Positions 10,714 to 23,392 of a DNA stretch of 64,000 nucleotides are shown piece after piece. The stretch spans positions 49,307,675-49,371,674 of the forward strand of contig NC_133769.1 in NCBI RefSeq assembly GCF_003597395.2, given 5' to 3'. This DNA comes from Chelonoidis abingdonii. Taxonomy: Eukaryota > Chordata > Testudines > Testudinidae. The position numbers and the translations under genes are program-made. The notes beneath the pieces were generated by a model. That model saw only the letters and a program-made list of their open reading frames with translations, made no database searches and was not told the DNA's origin. Every line of letters begins with the position of its first letter. Position 1 is the stretch's first letter.

Positions 10714-11064
10714 CAGGGGTGGCCTTCAGAAATTACTATGTGGCTCCTTGTTTAGGCACCAATTCCGGGGCTGGAGCTACAGGCACCAACTTTCCAGTGT
10801 GCTGGGGGGTGCTCACTGCTCAACCCCTGGCTCTGCCACAGGCCATGCCCTCGCTTCTTCCCCCTCCCCCCTAGAGTCTCCTGCATGCCATGAAACAGCT
10901 GATCGGAAGGGGGAGGTTCTGACTGGCAGGGCTGCCATTGGGTGGGAGGCACTGGGAGCGGGGTGGGGAAGCTGATGTGGGGCTGCTGACGTATTACTGT
11001 GACTCTTTGGCAATGTACATTGGTAAATTCTGGCTCCTTCTCAGGCTCAGTTTAGCTACCCTTG
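10714..11064. mobile_element. hAT (Charlie-like) element
   Basis: The ends CAGGGGTGGCCTTCAG and GTTTAGCTACCCTTG are degenerate inverted repeats. Flanks TTGTAGGG (10706-10713) and TTTTAGGG (11065-11072) match at 7 of 8. The interior contains a CACCAACTTTCC block resembling the family at 1066-1409, so part of it may be shared or nested. Confidence 0.7.
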
Positions 11065-11468
11065 TTTTAGGGAGTGGCCCTTAAAGTTGTCCCTGGCTTC
11101 CTTCAGGAGGCACACAGCAGCAGGAACAGCTGTGAAATGCTATGTAGGGCCCACCTTTCCTTCTTTAGGCGTTAATAGTTCTAACTCTCTCAGCTGTTTT
11201 GTATGGTTAAAAGATTGACTTGTGGGTAACTTTGTGGAGGATAACACAATAAAAGCTTGCTAATGAGTAGGGGTTAACTATACGTAAGCATTTAATAGCT
11301 ATATTAAATCAGGGCTGCAGTGTGTGAGAGGACTAGAAAGAAGAGAAGGATATGGGCCTAAAAATGAATATTAAAAAGAGAAAACATTGCAGAAGTCACA
11401 GGATCCATATGATGTGCACTAATCCCTTCTCCCTCTGCTTCTTGCATACAAGTCTCCAAGTCTCCATT

Positions 11469-11470
<2 letters not shown>

Positions 11471-11514
<44 letters not shown>

Positions 11515-11526
11515 CATATATATATA
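11471..11526. repeat. (TA)n microsatellite
   Basis: About 40 bases of uninterrupted TA, followed by CATACATATATATATA. Confidence 0.95.
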
Positions 11527-11603
11527 AATAATAATCTATTGAGAAGGATTAGTTTGATTCTTTGTAGGGTACCTTGCACAGTATTGAATGCTGTAAAGCA
11601 AAT

Positions 11604-11627
11604 ATCATCATCATCATCATCATCATT
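11604..11627. repeat. (ATC)n microsatellite
   Basis: Eight consecutive ATC/ATT triplets. Confidence 0.9.
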
Positions 11628-12424
11628 GGCTGTTAAACACCCTTCTTATCATAGTGATAGCACTACATAAGACAGACAAACCACATGACCAAGCTATTTT
11701 AATATATAAAGCAGCAACATGTTCAGACCTGCACTACTTAGCAGAGACAGCATTTGGCTGGAGACTTTGGCATGCTGTAGTTCCCAGTAAAACCAAGAGT
11801 TGAGTCCAAAGGGACTTAAGTCACTGCAGAGAGATGAGGGACTTCACGTCATTTTCCACTAGGAGAATGTAGACTTTACCTTAAATATAGACTGTACCGT
11901 ACTCATGTGTAGTTGTAATGGACTGCTAGTCACATTTCTGCAACAAGTTTTGACATTCCTTCTAGTGGCTAAAGCTTTGTGTACTGTTTTTCCTACATTT
12001 CATTTTCCCTGGTATTGCCATCCCAGCCTCTCTTGATGTTTCTCTTCCTCCTACCCCCAATTGCCTGTTTCCTTACCAAACTTTTGTCGTGCCACCTTTC
12101 TGTCTTGCTCAGCTTCCATTCTGTTTATCTCTTGGTTAAATTTCATTGTCTAGCTTTAGCTAGTGATGCATACAGTGGAGTGAGGTGGGAGGGGCCAAGG
12201 TAGAAAACTAGTACCAGCATTTATTTACAGTTTAAATTCTTCTAGTCTTCAAAATACTTGCTTTAGTTACCTTGTAAGAATTTTGAGTTTGGCCTCAAAG
12301 ACAGTGAACCCTGCCACTATTCTTGATAGCCATCTTGCAGTCCACTGTATATGCAGATTGTATAGTGAAACTTTCCATAATGGTAGGTAAATTAAAATAT
12401 TTATTTCATGGAGCCTTGGAATAT

Positions 12425-12550
12425 ACTGCCATTAGATGTGGTGTTTAGTTGTTCTTTTATATTGCAGTAGCACCTAAAGGCCCTATCAGGATTCAGTTGT
12501 GCTAGCAGCCCAAAGATATGAAGACACAGTCCTTGCTCTAAAGAGCTTAT
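12425..12550 (-). repeat. L2/MIR-like 3' tail fragment
   Basis: On the plus strand it reads TTGCAGTAGCACCTAAAGGC and ends near AAAGAGCTTATTC. On the minus strand this is the common amniote tail with AAGCTC, a GGGCC-type block and a TAGxACC-type block. Relatives occur at 15450-15550, 38455-38590, 55990-56095, 59650-59710 and 60670-60755. Confidence 0.5.
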
Positions 12551-14899
12551 TCCAACTTGAAACAAAATATGAGTGGAACAGTGATATGGAAGGGATCTGG
12601 AAGGTGATAAGATTGCGTGGTTACATAGGCCAGCGATGTGCACAGGTGCATTATTAAAAGAACTCCAATTATTTGGAACCAATATAGCTGTCTGTCCCTG
12701 GATACATACTCGAATGGCTTGCCCAAGCTGCCGCTGATGCTATCAAGGCCAGAATTGTTATTTTTAGGCACTAACTCAAGCAGAACTAGCATGTGTATGT
12801 CTGCTTGTACTGGGAACTCTGTTCACTTCATTCAGTGGTTTTCAACTTTATTTTATATCTCCCAGCTGCTGTGTAGACATACCTTCTGAGTTAAAAGTGC
12901 TGCCAAGATCTAAACATGTTTTTTGTTAATAGTGTACAGTATCTTGAAACAATCCTTATTTTTCATTTCTGATGCCCTCATGTACCTCTCATCCTCATTT
13001 CTTTCTGTCTCTGGTAGGAGCATGAAACAATTTGCCGTCAAGATTACGAGATTCACTGTTGTTACCCTTCTAATTGTATACTTCGAGCATCTTGGCTCTT
13101 CATAATCTAGGTCTAATTCAGCATTCACATTGGATCTCAATCCCAGCAATATTTCCTTACTTTTCCTAATGGGTTCCTGTGACTGTTGTAGGCTTCCGAA
13201 CTGGCTTCACTTTCTTTGACTTGTGTAATTCCATATTGCAATTGTCCAGTTTTTTGTTTCTTTTTCTGGGAGTCTGGAAATGGTCTATTCCTCATGCAGC
13301 TGTTAGATACTGGTAGCTTTGTCCCAAGATGTCTGTTAGGAGTTTTTCTCTTCTCTCTCCAGTCTCTAGCTACCTTCATGGCAAATCAAAGCTTCCGTGC
13401 AGTGGCTGTACTGTAAGGTGTACCATCAGGTGGCTCATTCAAAGTGGCATAAGTTTCTGCACCCCCAATAGATTTGTCTTGTACCTCAGTGGCAGTCCCT
13501 TGTTTCTGTGCCACCTTTCACCACTTCCAGAAAAGGGAAAGACCTCCACAGAAGAGTACATGTCCTTCCTTGGCCAGACACTGAACTGGTAGTGCCTCCC
13601 TCACTTAAAAAAACCTGGCACTACTGTTGATTCAGAGGGTACAGACGTGAAGAGGTTGATAGTCCCTGGTGGTATTGATCTTAACACTTCCCTAATTAGG
13701 TAATTTAATTCTGCTTTTTGAGATGATGGTGACGGAAGACTGACCAGTTATGTCCCTTCCTTCCTTCTTACGCCACCCTACTATACAAGTTTCAGCACTG
13801 GGGTTTGAGCATTCCCACTCCCTTCCTAATTCTTCTTGGGATTTGAAAATTACTTCTTGAGGAATTCTTCTCTTGCATCTTATTTTTAAAATATTTTTCT
13901 GGGTTGCTTTTAAGTCTTTTGTTGATCATCTTGTATTGTGTTTGTCTTGAGAGCTTCTCCTGGACAGTTGCAAGACCTGACTGGAATGTTAAGAAGGTAG
14001 CATTTCAGTTTTTCAGGGCATGATATGTAGTAGCCAGATACAGGGCCTGGCTTGTGCTTTGCCCAGCTCCCCTCCAGGGTCAAAATCTTAAATAGGGAAG
14101 TAACACAAGTCTTATGCTAAGAGGCAAAGACTGAACAGTCAGAAACTTGCATAAATGATGGTTTTAGAGAAGCAGAATTACAGTTGAGTAATATTTTTCT
14201 CTTGTGCATGGGAAATCATTAGTCTAGAACCACATCTGGGTGTTGTGGTTAAGTCTTGTTTTTTTCCTCTAGAGACATTTAATTAGGTAGTACTACACGC
14301 TAAGGTAGCTTATTCTAAAGCAAAAACAGACAGGTCAGAGTGGACCGGTATAGGGGAATTCTAAATCACGAGAACCTTAGCAACCAGCTAGAGTGGAATT
14401 ACTTGCTCCTCTCACTGTTGCTAGACACAGCCTACTTGCTGTTTGGTGATCTCCCACACAAAGTCCAATTCATGAAGCAAAACCAAAAGTCGTCGTCTTT
14501 TTTTATCATCAGTGGGAATCACAGCATTATTTAAGCGGAGAAGATAAATCTGGACACAGCTATAAAAATGAATAACTTTGCTGGAATTGTGTGTTGCTAG
14601 CCTTTCTAAAATCTTTTTGTCTCTGGGATCATGTTTGAAACTTACGGTGGTTTTGTTTTGTTGGGTTAAGAATCAGGCTTTTTGATAGTCAGTTGTGGAA
14701 TTTGTTTCCAGAGTTCCAATCAGAGAGGGAGTCTTTTAATTGATCAAAGAAAATAAAAGTATGGAACAAAGCATTTTCTCTCCCTAGGAATAGATAGAAA
14801 CACATTAGAACAAACAGTTAAATATTTACATTTACTGTGTGTATTGGAGTTGTTATAAAATACATATTTACCTTTATAAATTTTTTAATGTTTTGACAG

Positions 14900-15022
14900 G
14901 TGTGAACGTAGAATTTAGTTTTCAGTTTGGATGGACTCCCCTGATGTATGCTGCTAGTGTTGCTAATGTGGAATTAGTTCGTATCCTATTGGACAGAGGT
15001 GCTAATGCAAGCTTTGATAAGG
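14900..15022 (+). CDS. ASZ1: ASZ1 (GASZ) coding exon 3
   Basis: A 123-nt exon after a TTTTGACAG acceptor, phase 1 in and phase 1 out, ending GATAAGG|GTAAGA. The codon for Gly is split between exons 2 and 3. It encodes [10 protein letters not shown] followed by [20 protein letters not shown] and [12 protein letters not shown]. This is a full ankyrin repeat with the canonical TPL and LLDRGA elements, and close to identical with mammalian ASZ1 over [13 protein letters not shown]. It is the most conserved exon in the window and the strongest evidence for gene identity. In the family this array mediates protein contacts in the piRNA and nuage machinery. The frame is open throughout. Confidence 0.96.
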
Positions 15023-15449
15023 GTAAGATACTTGTGAATCAAATTATAAGTTACAGTTGATTCTGACTAGTACACTTTATTTTATTTATGTCATCCCTTA
15101 AATATTTAAGGAAAAAGAAAGGGTCGCAGTCAAGTAGACTAGGTCCTAAACTTGGCTTCATAATCTGGAGACTGTAATCAAGATTGTAGAAAAATTTTAA
15201 AATAGTCTACCACACCATCACTCTCAAAATTGTGAATTTAATTTTGTTTAAACAAACCTTAATGTATTGTGCTCCCTTCAACTAATTCTACAGTAAACAC
15301 AAGTTAAATTGTATTGCTAGAACTGTGCTGACCTCAGTTACTGCCTTTTTGCTTATACCCTGTAAGAAATGGAAGGGGGAAATATTTTGCCCGAATTACT
15401 GGACACTGTTGTGTAAATAAATAATTTATTTAATTTAATTAAATATGTA

Positions 15450-15550
15450 TATTATGGCAATACCCAGAGCCACCTATTAGGTTTGGGCCCCTGTTGTGTT
15501 AAATGCTTTACAGATGTTTGAAGACCGGGTCTCCTCCCCAAACAGCTCTA
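15450..15550 (-). repeat. L2/MIR-like 3' tail fragment
   Basis: The plus strand shows TATGGCAATACCCAGAGCCA and later CTCCCCAAACAGCTCTATAG, the reverse of the same tail family as at 12425. Confidence 0.5.
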
Positions 15551-17509
15551 TAGTTTAACTTCTAATAGAAATGCTCTCCTCTCCCGTCTAAAGATAATGA
15601 TCCTACAATTTACATCAATTCATTTCTCCTACTTTCCATCTGGCCGCATAGGTCAGAATGTCTCCTCTCAGTTGCTTGCAAGTCCCACAGGAGTAGTGAT
15701 CATCTGTACAATGTAAATAAATGTGCATTCATTGTTTTCACTTTTCTAAAAACGCAGTAAAGTATTCCAGTAAAATGAAGATGATCAAATTTTAACTCCA
15801 TGAAAGGGGAACATTTTTTTTTTTAATCTTGTCAGTTTCAAAGAGCGAGCTCAGTATACAGTAATTTCAAATACTGTATTTGTCTGTGAGTACCTCTGTC
15901 AACTTTTGTGGTCTCGTAATTACATTTTTGTATTTTAAGGTGTTTTTGCCTCTTCTCTCTTGCTATATGGAAGACCCACCCAAGTGAAGGGATACTGACT
16001 TGATTATACAGGGGAAGCTGTCTAAACACACAGCACTGTCACGTGTACAAAGTAATCTATTTAAAAAATAGGCTATAATATCTTTGTTATAGTAATTTTA
16101 GCTATTTCTTGCAGTGAAAGCAGATAGTTTGACAGAAGTGTGACATTTAAGATGATAGTTTCGCTTCAGCATTGCAATGTTTTTCAGTATAGCTCTGCTG
16201 TGTAAATTTGGGCCTTGCCGCATACTACGAAGAGCCTTAATTACAGACTGTATTATTGGCAGTCCAGGTTTCCAGAAGCTTTATCTAAGTTGGTTAGTGC
16301 TTTCTTCAGTGCCTTTTAGAAAGAAGCAGCCTCAGCAGAGGGAGTGAGGAAAGAAAAATAAAGCAGAAAAGATGGATCAGTGGACAGCAACAGTTAAAGA
16401 AAAACTGCTCAAAAAGTCTCACCTTGTATTACCATTACCAGACTAAATAGAAATATTGTAGAAAAATTGTTCAGTACAGGTAAATGTCTAAACATCTAAA
16501 AATTGATTAATTAGTGCTACATAATATAAATTAGGTTTCTAAATTAATTTTGGAGACAAATTAATCTGGAGTAATCTGAAATTTAGATGATCAAAGTTTA
16601 CGTAATCTGGAGATATATAATATCAATTTTTTCTATATACTTGGGAAATTGTTATAACTCTTGTATACTCAGTGCTGGACCTTTCTTAGAAACAGGTTCT
16701 AATCTTGTTTTTAAGTGGCTTTGTTTGCTAGTCAATATGAAATCTTACAAAATAGCACATTTTCTTACCTTAATGGAAGTCAGAATTAAGACATTTCTAC
16801 ATTGTAGAAGACAGCAACATGTTGGACTCTTAAAGACTTTTTTTTTTTTCTTGGCAGTAATGTATTTCAGCTATTATATCAATGAAGAAAGTTTTCAAAA
16901 ATATCCTTTGTGTTCTTTCTATCTTATTTTAAACTGAACTTCCTCTTTTAAGTAATTGAACTCAGATGAATGTCAGTGAACTGCAGTAGAATGTCACTTG
17001 AATTGGAGTTAGTGAGCAGATAATGGCAATCACATGCACTAACAGATGGTTGGGAGTGTTTGTTTTTTGTAAAGAGGGTAATATATGCTCCGGGCTTTAA
17101 AAGGAAATAATTATAAAGTGCAATTTGGAAAAACTGCTCTAGCAATCATGTAGTTACATCATTTCAGTAAATAAACTAGTATTATCCTGACCACAGGAAT
17201 TTGTTTTTTAAAAAAGCTTATTTTTACACTACAGAATACAATATTCTAACGAATTTTACCAAAAATTCTGCTTAGCTTGATATGTTTTGATTAAAACAGA
17301 TTTTTTTTCTGTGAGCCAGATCCTGCTCTGTGCCAACTCCTCTGTGCCATTCTGGTAGTGCAAAGAGGACTTAAATTTACATGAGACAATTTCCATATGT
17401 CACCAAGTGGCATAACTGTCTCTACACCACTAACTTCTGCATTTCTCTGGATATAAGGGATGTGGTTGGGCGTGGCTGGAACTTACTAGTACTTTAGGGC
17501 ATCATCTAG

Positions 17510-17700
17510 CTGCTAACTAATGGGGGTTAGGAAGAAACGTCTTCTGTTGCAAGATTATTCCATAGTTCTCCCCTTTAGAGTTTTTATCTCTTCTGAAATA
17601 TCTGCCAGTGGCCACCATTAGGGACAGGGTCTTGGACTTAGATGGACTGCTAGTCTGATCCAGTATAGCAGTTCCTGTATTTCTGGGTATGCCATTTTGT
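17510..17700 (+). mobile_element. CR1 LINE 3' end fragment
   Basis: It contains GCCAGTGGCCACCATTAGGG, then CTTGGACTTAGATGGACTGC and GTCTGATCCAGTATAGCAGT, the typical sense 3' end of a CR1 subfamily. It is 5'-truncated. Confidence 0.65.
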
Positions 17701-18939
17701 ACTGCTCTAAATAGTTTCTCTTTCCTTGGCATTAAGTCGATAACTATTTGTAAGGTGCAATAATGTTTTCTTCCCCTTAATACTTTTATTTGTTGCCTAG
17801 CCAGACTACATGTTCTGGATCAGTAGTGTCAAAATGAGATCTACATGCTGCGTTTGTGGCCTGTTGAGTTGGTAAAAAAAAAAAAAAGAAGTAGCTTTTG
17901 CAAAAAATGTAGAAAAATAACTTTCATTCTCTTTGAAACCATTGTGAACTTTTTTTATTTTTTGAAATCTCATTTCACTGAGGAAAAACACTTCAACTTT
18001 TTCGGCTCTCTCCTTTGTTCTCTTACTGGCAAAAGTCTTTTCCTCACCAGAAAGAGACACAATTTTGAAACTTTTAATCAAAAAGGAAACATTTTGCCCC
18101 AAATTAAACGTTTTCATTTTGGTCAAAAGGTATAGGGAGGAGACACCAAAATCTTTCTGATGAAAAAAAATTTCAACCAGTTTTACTTGTCTGTCTGGCA
18201 CATTCAGATTCTTCAGATCCTAAATTTTTACTCAATACTAATGTCTTTTGTATACAAAAGCCAAAAATGGCACAATGATTAAACTTGGTGGTATTCTAAA
18301 CAAAAAGAGCTCTTAGCCATGCTTGTAGCTGTTTCCGTTGCTTCATACTGACTCAGCAGACAGTTTAGGCATCAAAGTGACATTTAGTATTATTTTGTGT
18401 GGGTGGTTGTGTTGATTTTTGCATATGGAGGAAGTTGTAGTGGGAGATTTGTGTGGGTGGCAGTTAGGCACAAGTAATCCAACATCTGTGCAGTCTTCCT
18501 CATACAACCAATGAAATTGCTGCATGCAAATTAGCTGTAGAGTAAGGGTGGTGATTGGTTCGTTATCTCTGATCTTACAGGTCTGGTCTACACTATGCGT
18601 TTAAACCGATTTTAGCAGCGTTAAACCGATTTAACGCTGCACCCATCCACACAACGAGGCCCTCTGTATTGATATAAAGGGCTCTTTAAACCAGTTTCTG
18701 TACTCCTCCCTGACGAGAGGAGTAGCGCTGAAATCAGTATTACCGTATTGGATTAGGGTTAGTGTGGCCGCAAATCAACGGTATTGGCCTCCAGGCGGTA
18801 TCCCACAGTGCACCATCGTGACTGCTCTGGACAGCAATCCGAACTCAGATGCACTGGCCAGGTAAACGGGAAAAGCCCCACGAAATTTTGATTTTAATTT
18901 CCTGTTTGCCCAGCGTGGAGCTCTGATCAGCACAGGTGG

Positions 18940-19080
18940 CGATGCAGTCCCAAATCCAAAAAGAGCTCCAGCATGAACCGTACGGAAGATATTGGATCTA
19001 ACCGCTGTATGGGGAGACAAATCTGTTCTATCAGAGCTCCGTTACAGAAGATGAAATGCCAAAGCATTTGAAAAAAATCT
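18940..19080 (+). pseudogene. Myb/SANT-like ORF remnant in Harbinger copy 1
   Basis: PIF/Harbinger transposons usually encode a transposase and a second Myb/SANT-like DNA-binding protein. Here, after ATGCAGTCCCAAATCCAAAA, the sequence is out of frame or interrupted by a stop but still shows GCTGTATGGGGAGACAAATC (AVWGDK) and CGAAATGCCAAAGCATT-like codons. The matching stretch in copy 2 reads LDLIAVWGDKSVLSE in one frame. Broken by indels and stops and not functional. Confidence 0.6.
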
Positions 19081-20328
19081 CCAGGCTATAATACAGAGTC
19101 CACAGCACAGTCCTGCGTGACAAGCATAACGGAAAGCCAAAGAATCAAATGGATGCTCATGGAGGGAGGGGTAGGGAGGGGTATGAGGACTTCCAGCTAT
19201 CCCACAGTCCCAGCGGTTCTCCGAAAGGATTTGCATTCTTGTGCTGAGCTCCAATGCTGTAGAGTCAAACACGTGTCCGGGGTGCGTCAGGGGTATAGCT
19301 CGTTAATTTACTGCCCTCCCCCCATGAAGAAAAGGGGAAAACATCGTTTCTGTGACTTTATTTTTCAATGTCACCTATGTTACTGAATAGCTGCTGGTAG
19401 ACGCGATGCTGCGCACGTGAACAAGCAGTAGTCTCTCCCCGTCCCCTCCCCTCCCTGGTGGGAGATGCAGTACATATAACTGCTATCCGTTGTCATCATC
19501 AGCCCGTGAGTGCTCCTGGCTGGCCTCACGTGAGGTTGGACCGGGGTGCCTAGGTTATAAATAAAGTAGTATGAACTGGACTCACCGGTCATTCCAGTCG
19601 ATTGGTTAGCAGCTGGTTCGCCTTGTTACCATCTTCATCATAGCAACTTGGGGGCTGAGCCTCCATTCAGCCCCCTCCTTTCTTCTGTGTGTTAAAAGAA
19701 AATAGGCTCTGTCCGTGCCCTTGACTATCATAGCAGTCTGCGAGGCTGCCTGCTCCATCATTTTGATCCTCAGTGGATGACAAACCATAACAAGGTCTTG
19801 TTAGTTTCTTTTTCCTGCATTCAGTTTCATCATACACAATGGGGAGACACGATGCAACGGGAAAGTAGCCCAGGAAAGTTGGTGAGGATGGCCAAGCAAC
19901 GGTGGGTTGTTGACGGGCACCCCATGAATGGCATGTAGTCTACGTTCTGCAATCATTGCTGCGGGGATCTGACACGGAGCACATCATGCCTCTCTGGGTT
20001 CTCTGAGTGCTTCTCTTATGTACGACTTGCCCCTTATTCTAGGCATGGACTGGACATCTATTTTGTAGTACCATAAAGGAGGGATTGACTCGGGGAGTTG
20101 CATTCCTTACAGTTGTGTTCAGATCATTTGATTGCTCCCAGGACTCAGTCCTCGGGCACCATCTTAGACTGCAGCTAAGACTTAGTTTATTCAGACAACT
20201 GGATAACCGTCTTCTGCCTACTGCTCGCAAAAGGCAAATGAATGTGCTGTAGCTATTAGCGCTGCTCTCGGTACCATGTCTCAAGTTCAAGCCACACATC
20301 CAGTTAGAAATGTGGCCAATAAGTGACC

Positions 20329-20331
<3 letters not shown>

Positions 20332-20366
<35 letters not shown>
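20332..20366 (+). repeat. Poly(A) run of 35
   Basis: An uninterrupted A run inside Harbinger copy 1. The same place in copy 2 (about 49456) has only nine A residues, so the run expanded in this copy. Confidence 0.95.
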
Positions 20367-20369
<3 letters not shown>

Positions 20370-21744
20370 GAACGAGGCTCCAGTTCGCTTGGCGCAAAGT
20401 CTAGTGGTGTGCCAGGGAAAGGGCGCGAATGGTTGCTGCCGTTGCTATTTCAACGGAGGAAGGGAATGAGTGACGACATTTACCCAGAATCACCCGTGAC
20501 ACTGTTTAGCACCATCATGCATTGGGGTCTCAACCCAGAATTCCAATGGGCGGGGGAGACTGCGGGAACTATGGGATAGCTACCCACAGTGCAACAGTCC
20601 AGAAATCGACGCAGTCTCAGACCATGGACGCACACCACTGAATTAATGTGCTTAGTGTGACCGCGTGCACTCGACTTTATACAATCTGTTTTACAAAACC
20701 GGTTTATGTAAAATCGGAATAATCCCGTAGTGTAGACATACCCATAGTGGCCTAGGACACTTGGCATGGCATAGATACATGCATTACTGTAGCTGTACTT
20801 TGTAATTGGTACAGCTGTAATTTGTAAAGTCAAAATGGCTGAGAACTTAAAAATTGAATGGTAACGGACAATGAAACCCAGTGATGGTAGAATCTGGTGA
20901 TACTTTGACCAACAATAGCTCTCAATCATCCATCACTTCATGCTGACTCAGCAGGTATTTTAGGCGATTGACACAAGGAGTGACTTTCTTGGAATCTTAT
21001 CATATAGATAATAGCCCTAGTGGTTTCAAAGGTAACAATCCAATTCTGAACTGAATGTAAATCTTTTTGAGCTTGTAGAATGCTCAAAAAAAACTTCCAC
21101 AATTTCTATTCATTAATTGGTTGTTAAGCAGAAAAGCTAATGATGGTACTAAATGTAAAAATTTGCTCTTATTGCTGATCTTAGTAGTATTACAATGGTG
21201 CCCAAGGGGTGTGTATGTGGGAATATGGATATGCATAGGGAAGAAGGGAGCTAGATATCAGACAGAAGAGGATGGGGAAGAGAATCAAATGGCAGAGATC
21301 CTGAAGTAAGCGTATTTTCCATGACTAAGGCTCCTGATGCAATGGTAATATAAATAATCATTTTCCCACTGAGTAATACTGAATGTGACAGGCAAGGACT
21401 GAATACATTTATTATATCTAAGTTTAATTATTACATAAAGGCCTTATTTTATCTTTCATCTTAGTGCAAACCTGTCCTTGATGTTAGTGGGGAGTGTTCT
21501 GTAAATTGAGGGTATTATGCGTGGTATCTCTAGCCTACATGTAGACTACCCTTGGTATGAAATCATATTTACCCATTGTGTCTCTTTTGCTTTTATAAGT
21601 TTTTTACATGAAAAATGCAGAACTCTGAAAATGATTTCTGGCTTTATGCTAAAGGAGTGAAACCCACGTTTCAAGCTCTTTGCTTCAATCATTATCTTCC
21701 CTGTCACAATTTGTCTTTAGTAAGTTGAGATGCTTTCTTATATT

Positions 21745-22376
21745 TGTGGCCCTACCAAATTCACGTCCCATTTTGGTCAATTTCATGGTCATAAGATTTT
21801 AAAAATAATTTCACGATTTCAGCTATTTAAATCTGAAATTTCACAGTGTTGTAATTGTGGAGGTCCTGACCCAAAAAGGAGTTGTGGGGGGATTGCAAGG
21901 TTATTGTAGGGGGATTGTGGTACTGCTACCCTTACTTTTGCACTGCTGCTGGCGGCGGTGCTGCCTTCAGAGCTAGGTAGTTGGAGAGTGATGATAGCTG
22001 GCCAGGAGTCCAGCTCTGAACGCAGAGCTGCCGCCAGCAGCTGCACAGAAGTAAGGATGGCATAGTATGGTATTACCACCGTTACTGCTGTGTTGCTGCC
22101 TGGGCCCTCAGTCAGCAGCCGCCACTCTCCGGCCGCCCAGCTCTGAAGCAGTGCAGACATAAGGGTGGCAATACCGCAGCCCCTCCTAAAATAACCTTGT
22201 GACTCCCCCTGCAACTCCCTTTTGGGTCAGGATCCCCAATTTGATAAATACGATCTCCCCCATGAAATCTGTGTAATATAGGGTAAAACCACATAAAAGA
22301 CCAGATTTCATGGGAGCAGACCAGATTTCATGTATCATGACATGTTTTTCATGGTTGTGAATTTGGTAGGGCCCTA
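21745..22376. mobile_element. Non-autonomous hAT element, copy 2
   Basis: Ends TGTGGCCCTACCAAATTCAC and GTGAATTTGGTAGGGCCCTA form a long inverted pair. The 8-bp duplication CTTATATT (21737-21744 and 22377-22384) is perfect. It shares termini and interior with the 366-859 copy but is longer. Its centre is palindromic around ACTGCTGCTGGCGGCGGTGC. Confidence 0.93.
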
Positions 22377-22419
22377 CTTATATTCTTCACAAGTCAGTCC
22401 CTTGCCCCTACTCCTAATA

Positions 22420-22960
22420 ATCATATTGCAATCTTCTGAAATCTTTCAGTTACTCTTTCAGGTAATGAGGTACCTAGAACTAAATGTAGTATTCCATGTG
22501 TAGTGGCACCTTAAACTGATATATTCTTTGATCTGACACGATAGCTGTGTTGGAGGCACAAAAGTGCTTTCGCCTTTTTTGCAGTCACATTGCACTGACA
22601 CTTAACCTAATTTTATACCAACCATGACTCCAAGCTCTCTTTCAGCATTATTGCTCTCCAGGCTTTTCTTTCCTTTCGAATATTTGTATTTCAGAATATT
22701 TTGGCAATGTATAACTAAATTTAGAATCAGCATGTTAATAAAATTCAGTTTTTAGCTTTTGAATGTTAAATAAGTACCCAAAACTAATCTCTCCAATATG
22801 TAGATACCACCCCCACACCCCCAAATTGATTGGTTTATCATTGCCCTTTGTTTAAAGTCCTGCCATCTTTCAGTCTGTATTGGTATCCAATTTATACATG
22901 TTTTGAATAAGATTTTGTCAGCCAGTGTATCACATACATTACTAAAATCAGTATATTAAT
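22420..22960 (-). mobile_element. CR1-like fragment, antisense
   Basis: The plus strand contains TAGTATTCCATGTGTAGTGG, CAGTCACATTGCACTGACAC and TGACTCCAAGCTCTCTTTCA, the usual antisense sequence of the RT region of a CR1 subfamily. It is diverged and its borders are approximate. Confidence 0.5.
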
Positions 22961-23069
22961 CAACTGCGTTATCTTTGTGTTCATGGAAGTTGAAAAATGA
23001 CTTGTGGGAAACTTCATTTTGTGTAGTTACTTTGTTTCGAAATTCATTCTTTTCAAATACTTTCTATAA

Positions 23070-23392
23070 CAGTGGTTCTCAACCTTTTCAGACTACTATA
23101 TCCCTTTTCAGGAGTCGGATTTCTCTTGCGTACCCCTTAAGTTTCACCTCACTTAAGCTACTTACCGGTACTTACAAAATGAGACATAAAAATACAAAAG
23201 TGTCACAGCACATTACTGAAAAAATGCTTACTTTCTCATTTTGTCTGTATGAAATTTTTGTTTGTACTGACTTCACTAGTGCTTTTTATGTAGCCTGTTG
23301 TAAAACTAGGCAAGTATCTAGATGAGTTGATGTAACCCCTGGAAGACCTCCGTACCCCCAGGAATACACATACCTGTGGTTGAGAACCACTG
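23070..23392. mobile_element. hAT (Charlie-like) element
   Basis: Ends CAGTGGTTCTCAACC and GGTTGAGAACCACTG are exact inverted repeats over 15 bases. Flanks TTCTATAA (23062-23069) and TTCTACAG (23393-23400) match at 6 of 8. It lies about 420 bases upstream of ASZ1 exon 4. Confidence 0.9.

Larger units (their letters stand above)
6945..14899 (+). other. ASZ1: ASZ1 intron 2
   Basis: A GT...AG intron of about 8 kb. It holds a cluster of three miniature DNA transposons (7421-8247), a locally duplicated motif (8764-9870), another hAT (10714-11064), microsatellites and a SINE-like tail. From about 12700 to 14890 nothing further is recognised. Confidence 0.8.
18580..20743. mobile_element. PIF/Harbinger-type element, copy 1 (2.16 kb)
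   Basis: The left end GGTCTGGTCTACACTATGCG is the inverse of the right end CCCGTAGTGTAGACATACCC in its GTCTACACTA core. Flanking triplets ACA and ATA are a decayed 3-bp duplication. It is homologous along its whole length to the element at 47744-49863, where the duplication is a clean TTA. A decayed Myb/SANT-like coding remnant lies near 18940-19080, but no transposase with a DDE pattern could be seen, so it is a non-autonomous derivative. Confidence 0.85.
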
